From the NCBI RefSeq assembly GCF_014647975.1, contig NZ_BMQF01000004.1:487181-551180 (forward strand): a stretch of 64,000 bases of DNA, given 5' to 3'. The notes beneath the pieces are model-generated. The model did no database searches, was not told the origin of the DNA, and was given only the letters and a program-made list of their open reading frames with translations. This DNA is from Streptomyces fumigatiscleroticus (GTDB lineage Bacteria > Actinomycetota > Actinomycetes > Streptomycetales > Streptomycetaceae). Shown here one piece after another: positions 1 through 7,281 of the stretch (positions within the stretch are counted from its first letter, which is position 1; each line of letters begins with the position of its first letter). The translations under genes and the position numbers were made by a program.

Positions 1-445
1 GCCCGGCGGACGCGGCGGCAGGACCGACGGCGCAACGCCGACGGGCACGGTGACGGCGAGACCCGACGGGGCGTGGCCGACGGCAGACCACCGCCCCGGC
101 GGGCGCGGCCACGACGTCGCCCACGGCGGACCGCCGCCCGACGGGATGGCGCTGGGCGGACCGCTGGCCCGGCGGACGCGGCGGCAGGACCGACGGCGCA
201 ACGCCGACGGGCACGGTGACGGCGGGACCCGACGGGGCGTGGCCGACGGCAGACCACCGCCCCCGCGAGCGCGGCCACGACGTCGCCCACGGCGGACCGC
301 CGCCCGACGGGATGGCGCTGGGCGGACCGCTGGCCCGGCGGACGCGGCGGCAGGACCGACGGCGCAACGCCGACGGGCACGGTGACGGCGAGACCCGACG
401 GGGCGTGGCCGACGGCAGACCACCGCCCCCGCGAGCGCGGCCACG
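1..445. repeat. 166-bp tandem repeat, two full and two partial copies
   Basis: Full copies lie at 50-215 and 216-381. A partial copy (its end) occupies 1-49 and a third copy starts at 382 and diverges after about 444. Copies 1 and 2 differ at only a few bases. The unit is 166 bp, not a multiple of three, so successive copies are read in different frames; this argues against a coding role. The array continues off the left edge, so its true size is unknown. Confidence 0.85.
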
Positions 446-691
446 GGCCGGCCGGCGGCACCCCGACACCGTGACGGACCGCCGCCGACGCCGGGCACGG
501 CCACGACGTCGCCGACGGAAGACCGCCGCCCCGACGGGCACGGTGACGGCGTAGCCGACAGCGGAACGCCCGACGGGCGGACTGCCGGCCTGGCGAGCGC
601 GGTGACGGCGTAGCCGACAACGGGACGACGATGCGACCTGGCCCACGGCGGACCGTCGGCGGGCGCGGCCACGGCGTGGTGGGCGGTGGGG
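446..691. other. GC-rich spacer with degenerate short repeats, no gene seen
   Basis: This stretch between the tandem array and the end of the GntR gene carries degenerate echoes of the array, for example the string GACGGGCACGGTGACGGCG near 532-550 and a related GGTGACGGCGTAGCCGACA at about 601. Both strands read as Arg/Pro/Ala-rich low-complexity peptides in several frames at once, which is typical of non-coding high-GC DNA. I see no ribosome binding site or recognisable protein. Confidence 0.5.
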
Positions 692-1477
692 TCAGGGGGT
701 GGGGGTGAAGTGTGCCGCGACCAGGGAGCGGACCGCGTCCGTGTCGCCGGCGATCAGGGCGTCCAGCAGGGCGCCGTGTTCCGCCGCGTCGGCGACCAGG
801 TCGGCGCGGCTGCGGACGGCGGGGCCGCCGACGAGGGGCCACTGGGCGCGGCGGTGCAGGTCGTCGGCGACCCCGACGAGCTGCTCGTTGCCGGCGAGCG
901 AGAGCACCGCCCGGTGGAAGGCGCGGTCGGACTCGGCGTACGTCGCCCGGCAGCCCGAGGACGCGGCCCGGACGGTCGCCTCGGCCAGCGGCCGCAGCTC
1001 GGCCCAGCGCTCGGCGGGCACCGTACGGGCCAGCCGCAGGATCACCGGCGCCTCGATCAGCGCCCGTACCTCGGCCAGCTCCGCGAGTTCGCGGGCGCCG
1101 CGCTCGACGACGCGGAAGCCGCGGTTGGGCACCACCTCCACGGCGCCCTCCTGCGCGAGCTGCTGCATCGCCTCCCGCACCGGCGTCGCCGAGACCCCGA
1201 ACCGCTCGCCCAGCACGGGCGCCGAGTACACCTCGCCGGGCCGCAGCTCGCCCGCGACCAGCGCGGTGCGCAGGGCGTCGAGGATCTGCCCGCGCACGGA
1301 GGAGCGCTGGACGGCGGGCCGGGGCGGTGCGGCGGGCCCGGCGTGCGTGTGCTCGCCGCGCGCGGCGGCCCGGCCCATGTCGGCGGCGACCGGCTGCTGC
1401 GGCACCCGGAGTGCGGCCGCACCCGCCGGTGAGCCCGCTGTCCCCGCTCCGGCAAAGCCTCGCGTGCCCTGCTTCAC
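692..1477 (-). CDS. GntR family transcriptional regulator, FCD (FadR) subfamily
   Basis: A 261-residue DNA-binding regulator of the FadR subfamily. Residues about 58-123 form the winged helix-turn-helix; its core (VLGERFGVSATPVREAMQQL) contains the P-V-R-E-A signature. Residues about 130-258 are an all-helical FCD ligand domain with a DRAFH segment and later His residues that usually hold a metal and a carboxylic-acid ligand. The first 50 residues are Ala/Gly/Pro-rich, so a later start (Met34) is possible. It is divergent from the FhuF-like gene. The ligand cannot be told from sequence; the family commonly controls organic-acid or sugar-acid catabolism. Confidence 0.88.
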   Translation of the reverse strand: MKQGTRGFAGAGTAGSPAGAAALRVPQQPVAADMGRAAARGEHTHAGPAAPPRPAVQRSSVRGQILDALRTALVAGELRPGEVYSAPVLGERFGVSATPVREAMQQLAQEGAVEVVPNRGFRVVERGARELAELAEVRALIEAPVILRLARTVPAERWAELRPLAEATVRAASSGCRATYAESDRAFHRAVLSLAGNEQLVGVADDLHRRAQWPLVGGPAVRSRADLVADAAEHGALLDALIAGDTDAVRSLVAAHFTPTP

Positions 1478-1589
1478 GGGGTCCTCCTCCGGACGTGTCG
1501 GTACTTGGGGCCATTACGGCGAGTTGTCGCTCATTCGTCAAGCAGCCTAAGCGCACGGGCCACCCGTTCACACATCGCGAGGATTTGGG

Positions 1590-1608
1590 TAAGGTAAGGC
1601 TTACCTCC
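1590..1608 (+). promoter_or_regulatory. Iron box (DmdR/IdeR-type operator)
   Basis: The sequence TAAGGTAAGGCTTACCTCC matches 14 of 19 positions of the actinobacterial iron-box consensus TTAGGTTAGGCTCACCTAA, and contains a perfect 7-bp inverted repeat AGGTAAG-G-CTTACCT. It lies directly before the FhuF-type gene, which fits iron-dependent repression by a DmdR1/IdeR homologue. Confidence 0.85.
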
Positions 1609-1644
1609 AAGCGCATGTCAGCCCTCACAGATCGGCGGTCCCCC

Positions 1645-2490
1645 ATGCCCGCGCCCCGCTCGGCCGTCAGCGACGCGTACACACGGCTGACCGAGGTCCT
1701 CCCCGGGCTGGCCGTCACCGAGCTGACCGCCGGCCGGCGAGCCCCCCGGGGCGGCGGCTGGGTCTCCGCCGACTCGCTCGCGGAGGGCGGGCGCGGCCTG
1801 GACGCGTTCCTGGCCTGGGACGACGCACAGGTGGTCCGGGACTACGGACAGCGGGCCCGCCCGGACGTGGTCGCCGGCTTCGGACTGCACCGCTACGCCT
1901 GGACCGCCTGCCTGCTGATCACCGTGCCGTGGTTCCTGCACCGCCGGGTGCCCCGCCTCCCCGTGACCCACGTCTCCTACGACCGCTGTGCCCCCGGCCT
2001 GTCCATGGGCCGCATGGCGGTCCGCCCCGACGGCTTCGCCTGTCTGCCCGGCGACCCGGCCGCCGCGCTGCCCGGCGCCCGCGTGGTCGCCGACGAGGAG
2101 GCGCTGCGGGCCGAGGTGCGCGCCGCGGTCGCCGAGCACCTGGAGCCGGTGCTGGCCGGTTTCGGCCCGCGCATGCGGCGCCGTGGGCGCGCGCTGTGGG
2201 GCATGGCGACCGACGAGGTCGTCGAGGGCCTGTGGTACGTCGCCCACCTGTTCGGCGAGGAGGAGCGGGCCCGGCGCGAGCTGGAACTGCTGCTGCCGGG
2301 TGCGACCAGGCCGTATGTCGGCGCGGCGGCGTTCCGCGAGCTGACCGGCCCCAACGGTGAGCCGGTGCACACGCGGGAGCGCGCGAGCTGCTGCATGTTC
2401 TACACGCTGCGCCCCGAGGACACCTGCGCCACCTGCCCGCGCACCTGCGACGCCGACCGGGCCGGCAAGCTGCTTGCCGCCGCCGGCTGA
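1645..2490 (+). CDS. FhuF-like (2Fe-2S) ferric-siderophore reductase family protein
   Basis: A cytosolic protein of about 281 residues. Its C-terminus carries the FhuF-type cluster-binding pattern C-C-x10-C-x2-C (RASCCMFYTLRPEDTCATC), which holds a [2Fe-2S] centre. Family members reduce Fe(III) in imported siderophores to release iron. The rest is a poorly conserved alpha/beta region, as is usual in this family. The iron box just upstream supports a role in iron acquisition. An in-frame ATG at 1615 is possible, but it would leave only 6 bp after the operator, so I chose the ATG at 1645; neither start has a strong ribosome binding site, and a leaderless transcript is possible. No siderophore biosynthesis or uptake genes adjoin it. 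Confidence 0.82.
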   Translation: MPAPRSAVSDAYTRLTEVLPGLAVTELTAGRRAPRGGGWVSADSLAEGGRGLDAFLAWDDAQVVRDYGQRARPDVVAGFGLHRYAWTACLLITVPWFLHRRVPRLPVTHVSYDRCAPGLSMGRMAVRPDGFACLPGDPAAALPGARVVADEEALRAEVRAAVAEHLEPVLAGFGPRMRRRGRALWGMATDEVVEGLWYVAHLFGEEERARRELELLLPGATRPYVGAAAFRELTGPNGEPVHTRERASCCMFYTLRPEDTCATCPRTCDADRAGKLLAAAG

Positions 2491-2795
2491 CCCGCCCCCG
2501 CGGAAACCCGCACGTCCTGACGTTGCGTAAGATCGTCCGCGCCCGGGACGCCGACGGCGTCGCCGGTGAATCACAGTTTCCTCACATGTCACAGCAACTT
2601 TCTGAGGAACCACCCGTACGGGTAGTCTTATTCGAACTCAACTCCCGCGCCTCAAGCGGCAGTTCGAGCAGAACGCCGCCTTGGGCATCCCCTTGCGTCT
2701 TCGTGGCGGCCTCTTGCCCCGAAACCCCCTGAGGACCGGCGGGTTTGGGCCACCATGGCGGGCGTTACGCCCTATCCCAATGCAAGGGACCCCAG
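2491..2795. other. Intergenic region upstream of the DUF2637 gene
   Basis: About 305 bp without a convincing gene. It holds two short inverted repeats: TTCCTCA (2578-2584) with TGAGGAA (2603-2609), and TCGAACT (2632-2638) with AGTTCGA (2661-2667). GC content is lower than in the flanking genes, as expected for a promoter. A short + strand reading frame (2523-2732) has no domain and no good ribosome binding site. Confidence 0.5.
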
Positions 2796-3836
2796 ATGAG
2801 ACTGACCGACATATCGCTGAACTGGCTGCTTCCGGGCGCCGTACTGCTCCTGGGCATGCTGGCGGCGGTGGCGGTGCTCGCGCGCGGCAAGCGCTCCTCG
2901 GGGAAGGACACGAGCGCGGACGACTCGTGGGAGCGCAGCGAGGAGCGCCGCAGGCGCAAGGAGGCCGTCTACGGCACCGCCTCCTACATCCTCCTGTTCT
3001 GCTGTGCGGCGGTGGCCGCGGCACTCTCCTTCCACGGTCTGGTCGGCTTCGGCCAGCAGAACCTCGGCCTGACCGGCGGCTGGGAGTACCTGGTGCCGTT
3101 CGGCCTGGACGGTGCGGCGATGTTCTGCTCCGTGCTCGCGGTGCGCGAGGCCAGCCACGGCGACGCGGCGCTCGGCTCCCGGATACTCGTATGGACGTTC
3201 GCGGGCGCCGCGGCCTGGTTCAACTGGGTGCACGCGCCCAGGGGCCTGGGCCACGCGGGCGCCCCGCACTTCTTCGCGGGCATGTCCCTTTCGGCGGCCG
3301 TCCTCTTCGACCGGGCGCTGAAGCAGACCCGCCGCGCCGCCCTGCGCGAGCAGGGCCTGGTGCCGCGTCCGCTGCCGCAGATCCGCGTCGTGCGCTGGCT
3401 GCGGGCGCCCCGTGAGACGTACAAGGCCTGGTCGTTGATGCTGCTGGAGGGCGTACGCACCCTGGACGAGGCGGTCGAGGAGGTGCGCGAGGACCAGCGT
3501 CAGAAGGAGGAGACGCGGCTGCGGCGGCGTGAGCAGCAGCGCGTGGAGCGCGCCCAGCTGAAGGCGATCAGCCGCGGCCACCGCGGTTTCATCGGCCGCG
3601 GCGGCGGGCGGCAGGCGGAGCTGCCTGCGGCGGAGCGGGGCTCCGACCTGGTCTCAGCGGAGCCTGCCATATCCGCGCCGGAACTCCCCGTCCGCGCGCG
3701 GCCCTCCCTCCAGCCCGTGCGCAGCGGTTCTGACTCCGTCACCGTGGACCTCACCGCGGAGGACGACACCATGGCCCTGCCCCGGCTCGACTCCCTGGAG
3801 CGCAAGCTCAAGGACCTGGAGCAGCAGTTCGGCTGA
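2796..3836 (+). CDS. DUF2637 domain membrane protein
   Basis: A 346-residue protein. Residues about 1-190 contain four to five hydrophobic segments (8-30, 64-84, 100-120, 135-155, 160-180), followed by a cytoplasmic, strongly charged region with a probable coiled coil (EEVREDQRQKEETRLRRREQ) and a C-terminal acidic tail ending in another short Leu-rich helix. This is the DUF2637 family, common in Streptomyces chromosomes and integrative elements; related Spd-type proteins are tied to plasmid spread, but this copy has no transfer genes beside it, so its function is unknown. The ATG at 2796 is preceded by AAGGGA at good spacing. A strong terminator follows directly. Confidence 0.85.
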   Translation: MRLTDISLNWLLPGAVLLLGMLAAVAVLARGKRSSGKDTSADDSWERSEERRRRKEAVYGTASYILLFCCAAVAAALSFHGLVGFGQQNLGLTGGWEYLVPFGLDGAAMFCSVLAVREASHGDAALGSRILVWTFAGAAAWFNWVHAPRGLGHAGAPHFFAGMSLSAAVLFDRALKQTRRAALREQGLVPRPLPQIRVVRWLRAPRETYKAWSLMLLEGVRTLDEAVEEVREDQRQKEETRLRRREQQRVERAQLKAISRGHRGFIGRGGGRQAELPAAERGSDLVSAEPAISAPELPVRARPSLQPVRSGSDSVTVDLTAEDDTMALPRLDSLERKLKDLEQQFG

Positions 3837-3846
3837 GAGACGGTGA

Positions 3847-3883
3847 GGGGGGCGTGGTCCACGGGACCACGCCCCCCTTTTTT
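3847..3883. terminator. Strong intrinsic terminator, probably bidirectional
   Basis: A perfect 14-bp stem (GGGGGGCGTGGTCC / GGACCACGCCCCCC) with a 3-nt loop ACG is followed by six T residues (3878-3883). It lies between two convergent genes (DUF2637 on +, anti-sigma ATPase on -). Confidence 0.95.
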
Positions 3884-3900
3884 CCGCGTCTGCTTCGTGT

Positions 3901-4380
3901 CTACGCCCTTCCGGCGTCGAGTTCGAACCACACCGCCTTCCCGATGCCGTGAGGCCGTACGCCCCAGGCATCCGCCAGGGACTGCACCAGGATCAGGCCC
4001 CTGCCGTGCGTACCGTCGTCGGCGTTCGGTACGCGCAGTCTGGGCCGGCGGGCCACGAAGTCCCGTACCTCCACCCGCAGCGAGCACGGTCCCACGGTGG
4101 CCGTCAGGACCGCGTCGTCGTCGGTGTGGACGAGCGCGTTGGTGACGAGCTCGCTGGTGAGCAGTTCCGCTATCTCCGACCGTCCGGGCCGTCCCCAGTG
4201 CCGGAGCAGCTCACGCAGCGCCCTGCGCGCCTCGGGTACCGCCCGTAGGTCGGCCCGTCCGAGTCTGCGCCGGAGCTGGGGCGCCGCATCCATGACGCTG
4301 TCGGTCTTCTCCTCCACCGTGTGGTTCGCCGAGGAGGCCCCGATCGCTGTGGAGCCGCCCCCTCGTGCCTGCCTTCTCAT
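3901..4380 (-). CDS. ATP-binding protein, RsbW/SpoIIAB-like anti-sigma kinase family
   Basis: A 159-residue GHKL ATPase (HATPase_c_2). Visible are the N box (SELVTNALVHT, about residues 76-86) and the ATP-lid glycines (GTHGRGLILV, about 122-131), ending with the usual VWFELD strand. Such single-domain proteins bind or phosphorylate anti-sigma antagonists or sit beside XRE/DUF397 pairs; none is adjacent here, so its partner is unknown. A downstream Met (MDAAPQL, about residue 30) could be the real start. The gene converges on the DUF2637 gene through a shared terminator. Confidence 0.85.
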   Translation of the reverse strand: MRRQARGGGSTAIGASSANHTVEEKTDSVMDAAPQLRRRLGRADLRAVPEARRALRELLRHWGRPGRSEIAELLTSELVTNALVHTDDDAVLTATVGPCSLRVEVRDFVARRPRLRVPNADDGTHGRGLILVQSLADAWGVRPHGIGKAVWFELDAGRA

Positions 4381-5397
4381 GACCCCCGCCCGCGTGCCGA
4401 TGTGTTTTCCCCTCCTGGTCGAACAGGTTCACGGGGGATCCTTGCCCGGCCGGATGCCCGCCAGTCATGTCGATTCCTCAACGACGGAGGCGCCCGGGCG
4501 CGGAAGCGGCACTTCCGGCCGGGCGTGCCGGGGCCCGAGGCGGTCCCCGGGCAGCGTGTGGGGCATCGCCGGACGGCGGCCGGGCATCGGTGGAGGCACA
4601 CAGAAGTGCGCTCCGCGCCCGCCCGCGCGCCCCGCGGCACAGCCGGCGAAGGTGCCGTCGGCGCACTGCGGGTGGCACATGCCGCGCGGAAGGGTGTCGC
4701 CGGGCCGGGACTCCCCCGGCCGCGGCCGGACGCGACGCCACCGGAGCTGTCCGGGAGACTTCCTGGTCGACGGGGGGATACCGGAAGGGAGGGCCCGTGT
4801 CCGGAGAGCGGACGGAAGCGGACGGAGGGCCGGGAGAACGCGGTGGGCGGCCGGCCGCACGGACGCCGGAGCCCGGACGGCGGTCCGGACAGCCGCCCCG
4901 CGGCCCGGCCGGCCCGCCGTTCGACGGTTGCGCGCCGGAAGAATTGGCATCTGACCGTGGCATAACCGGCAGGGTGAGGCAAACCGGTGCGTCTGCCTCT
5001 GGGGGCTACGGCAGGCTCGGCGTTCCCGCACGCTTTCGAGCCTAGGGACCGGGGTGGCGTCCTGACCATGCGGAGTCAGCCCGTCCGTCCACTCCGGTCT
5101 GCCGATCCGGGCGTACGCGACTGACAGACGGTACGGCAGATGCAGGAGGAGCGCCTGTGGCGCACCCGGTGTACGTGCCGTCCGGCGCACGGCCCCGCGA
5201 CGGCGGCACGTCCCGGCCCGGGGCTCTTCGGCGCCCGCGCCCGGCCCGCCGCCGTCGACGCCGTCTCATCCCCGTCTGGTCGGCTGTCCCGCGCCGGCGG
5301 CAATGGCCGGGACACGCCGGTCGGCCGTCACCCCGGCCGGTGTCCGGCGCCCGCGACCGCGCCGGACACGTCAGCGGCCGGCAGGGCCGGCAGCCCG
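4381..5397. other. 1-kb stretch with no supported gene
   Basis: Several overlapping open frames exist on both strands, but all translate to Arg/Pro/Ala/Ser-rich sequence with no domain, no hydrophobic pattern and no consistent ribosome binding site. It must contain the promoter of the ATP-binding protein (near 4381-4500) and the 3' untranslated region of poxB (below 5398). I see no RNA gene or transposon end. It may be a decayed gene too degraded to identify. Confidence 0.5.
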
Positions 5398-7140
5398 CTA
5401 CGGCCGCGGTACGTTGCGCAGGTTGGAGCGGGCCATCTGGAGCATCCGGCCGACTCCGCCGTCCAGCACGATCTTCGACGCGGACAGGGCGAACCCGGTC
5501 ACCATCTCGGCCTTGATCTTCGGCGGGATGGACAGGGCGTTGGGGTCGGTGACGACGTCGACCAGGGCGGGCCCCTTGTGCCCGAAGGCGTCCTTCAGCG
5601 CGCCGGCGAGCTGCCTGGGCTTCTCCACCCGCACGCCGAAGGCGCCGCAGGCCCGGGCGACGGCGGCGAAGTCGGGGTTGGTGTTGGCGGTGCCGTGCGA
5701 GGGCAGCCCGGCGACCAGCATCTCCAGCTCGACCATGCTCAGCGAGGAGTTGTCGAACAGGACGACCTTCACCGGCAGGTCGTACTGCACCAGGGTGAGG
5801 AAGTCGCCCATCAGCATGGCGAATCCGCCGTCGCCGGAGAGGGAGACGACCTGCCGCCGCCGGTCGGTGAACTGGGCGCCGATCGCCATCGGCAGGGCGT
5901 TGGCCATCGAGCCGTGCGAGAAGGAGCCGATGATGCGGCGGCGCCCGTTGGGAGAGAGGTACCGGGCGGCCCAGACATTGCACATCCCGGTGTCGACGGT
6001 GAACACCGCGTCGTCCTCGGCCGCCTCGTCCAGGACCGCCGCCACGTACTCGGGGTGGATCGGGACATGCTTGTCGACCTTGCGGGTGTACGCCTTGACG
6101 ACGCCCTCCAGCGCGTCCGCGTGCTTCTTCAGCATCCGGTCCAGGAAGCGGCGGTCCTCCTTGCGCCGCACCCGCGGGACGAGACAGCGCAGCGTCTCCC
6201 TGGCGTCGCCCCACACCGCCAGGTCGAGCCGGGAACGGCGGCCCAGGGCCTCCGGCCGCACGTCGATCTGGACGATCTTCACGTCGTCGGGCAGGAACGC
6301 GTTGTACGGGAAGTCCGTGCCGAGCAGGATCAGCAGATCGCACTCGTGGGTGGCCTCGTAGGCGGCGCCGTAGCCGAGCAGGCCGCTCATGCCGACGTCG
6401 AAGGGGTTGTCGTACTGGATGAACTCCTTGCCGCGCAGGGCGTGCCCCACCGGGGACTTGATCTTCTCTGCCAGCTCCATCACCTCGGCGTGCGCGCCCG
6501 CCGTGCCGCTGCCGCAGAAGAGGGTGACCCGGTCGGCCGAGTCGATCAGCTCGACCAGCCGGTCGATCTCGGCGTCGCCGGGGCGGACGGTGGGCCGGGA
6601 GGTGACGAGCGCGGTCCCGGCGGGCCGGTCCGGGGCGGGCTCGCCGGCGATGTCCCCGGGCAGGGAGACGACGCTGACGCCGCTGCGTCCGACGGCGTTC
6701 TGGATGGCGGTGTGCAGCAGCCGGGGCATCTGCCGCGGGCTGGAGATCAGCTCGCAGTAATGACTGCACTCCTGGAACAGCCGGTCCGGGTGGGTCTCCT
6801 GGAAGTAGCCGAGGCCGATCTCACTGGAGGGGATGTGGGAGGCGAGGGCGAGCACGGGCGCCATGGAGCGGTGGGCGTCGTACAGGCCGTTGATCAGGTG
6901 CAGGTTCCCGGGACCGCAGGAGCCGGCGCACGCGGTCAGCTTCCCGGTGATCTGCGCCTCGGCCCCGGCGGCGAAGGCGGCGGTCTCCTCGTGCCGGACG
7001 TGCACCCACTCGATGCCGCGGTGGCGCCGGACCGCGTCGACGACCGGGTTGAGGCTGTCGCCCACGACACCGTAGAGGCGTTCGACTCCGGCGCGGACGA
7101 GGATGTCGACGAACTGCTCCGCGACGTTCTGCTTGGCCAT
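5398..7140 (-). CDS. poxB: Pyruvate dehydrogenase (quinone) / pyruvate oxidase
   Basis: A 580-residue thiamin-diphosphate enzyme close to the length of E. coli PoxB (572). It oxidatively decarboxylates pyruvate to acetate and CO2 and passes electrons to quinone via FAD at the membrane. Residues 1-170 are the Pyr domain with the catalytic Glu in HVRHEETAAFAAGAEA; about 190-330 is the FAD/central domain; 345-530 is the PP domain with the ThDP-Mg motif (GDGGFAMLMGDF ... DNSS). The final 40 residues resemble the PoxB membrane-binding tail region. It is transcribed alone; its leader holds four perfect 19-bp tandem repeats. Confidence 0.93.
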   Translation of the reverse strand: MAKQNVAEQFVDILVRAGVERLYGVVGDSLNPVVDAVRRHRGIEWVHVRHEETAAFAAGAEAQITGKLTACAGSCGPGNLHLINGLYDAHRSMAPVLALASHIPSSEIGLGYFQETHPDRLFQECSHYCELISSPRQMPRLLHTAIQNAVGRSGVSVVSLPGDIAGEPAPDRPAGTALVTSRPTVRPGDAEIDRLVELIDSADRVTLFCGSGTAGAHAEVMELAEKIKSPVGHALRGKEFIQYDNPFDVGMSGLLGYGAAYEATHECDLLILLGTDFPYNAFLPDDVKIVQIDVRPEALGRRSRLDLAVWGDARETLRCLVPRVRRKEDRRFLDRMLKKHADALEGVVKAYTRKVDKHVPIHPEYVAAVLDEAAEDDAVFTVDTGMCNVWAARYLSPNGRRRIIGSFSHGSMANALPMAIGAQFTDRRRQVVSLSGDGGFAMLMGDFLTLVQYDLPVKVVLFDNSSLSMVELEMLVAGLPSHGTANTNPDFAAVARACGAFGVRVEKPRQLAGALKDAFGHKGPALVDVVTDPNALSIPPKIKAEMVTGFALSASKIVLDGGVGRMLQMARSNLRNVPRP

Positions 7141-7159
7141 GGCTGTGCTGTGCCCCTTC

Positions 7160-7235
7160 GGTCTCCGGCGGTGCCGGGGGTCTCCGGCGGTGCCGGGGGT
7201 CTCCGGCGGTGCCGGGGGTCTCCGGCGGTGCCGGG
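7160..7235. repeat. Four perfect 19-bp tandem repeats in the poxB leader
   Basis: The unit GGTCTCCGGCGGTGCCGGG is repeated four times without a mismatch (7160-7178, 7179-7197, 7198-7216, 7217-7235). The array starts 19 bp upstream of the poxB start codon and fills more than half of the 141 bp between poxB and the PP2C-like gene. Confidence 0.95.
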
Positions 7236-7281
7236 GCTTCCCCCGGCTCCCCCGGTTTCCATGGAGGCACAGCGAGCGCCG

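Noticed and set aside
50..554. Two + strand reading frames inside the left repeat array
   Set aside because: They are the same Arg/Pro/Gly-rich peptide in two frames made by the 166-bp repeat; no gene features.
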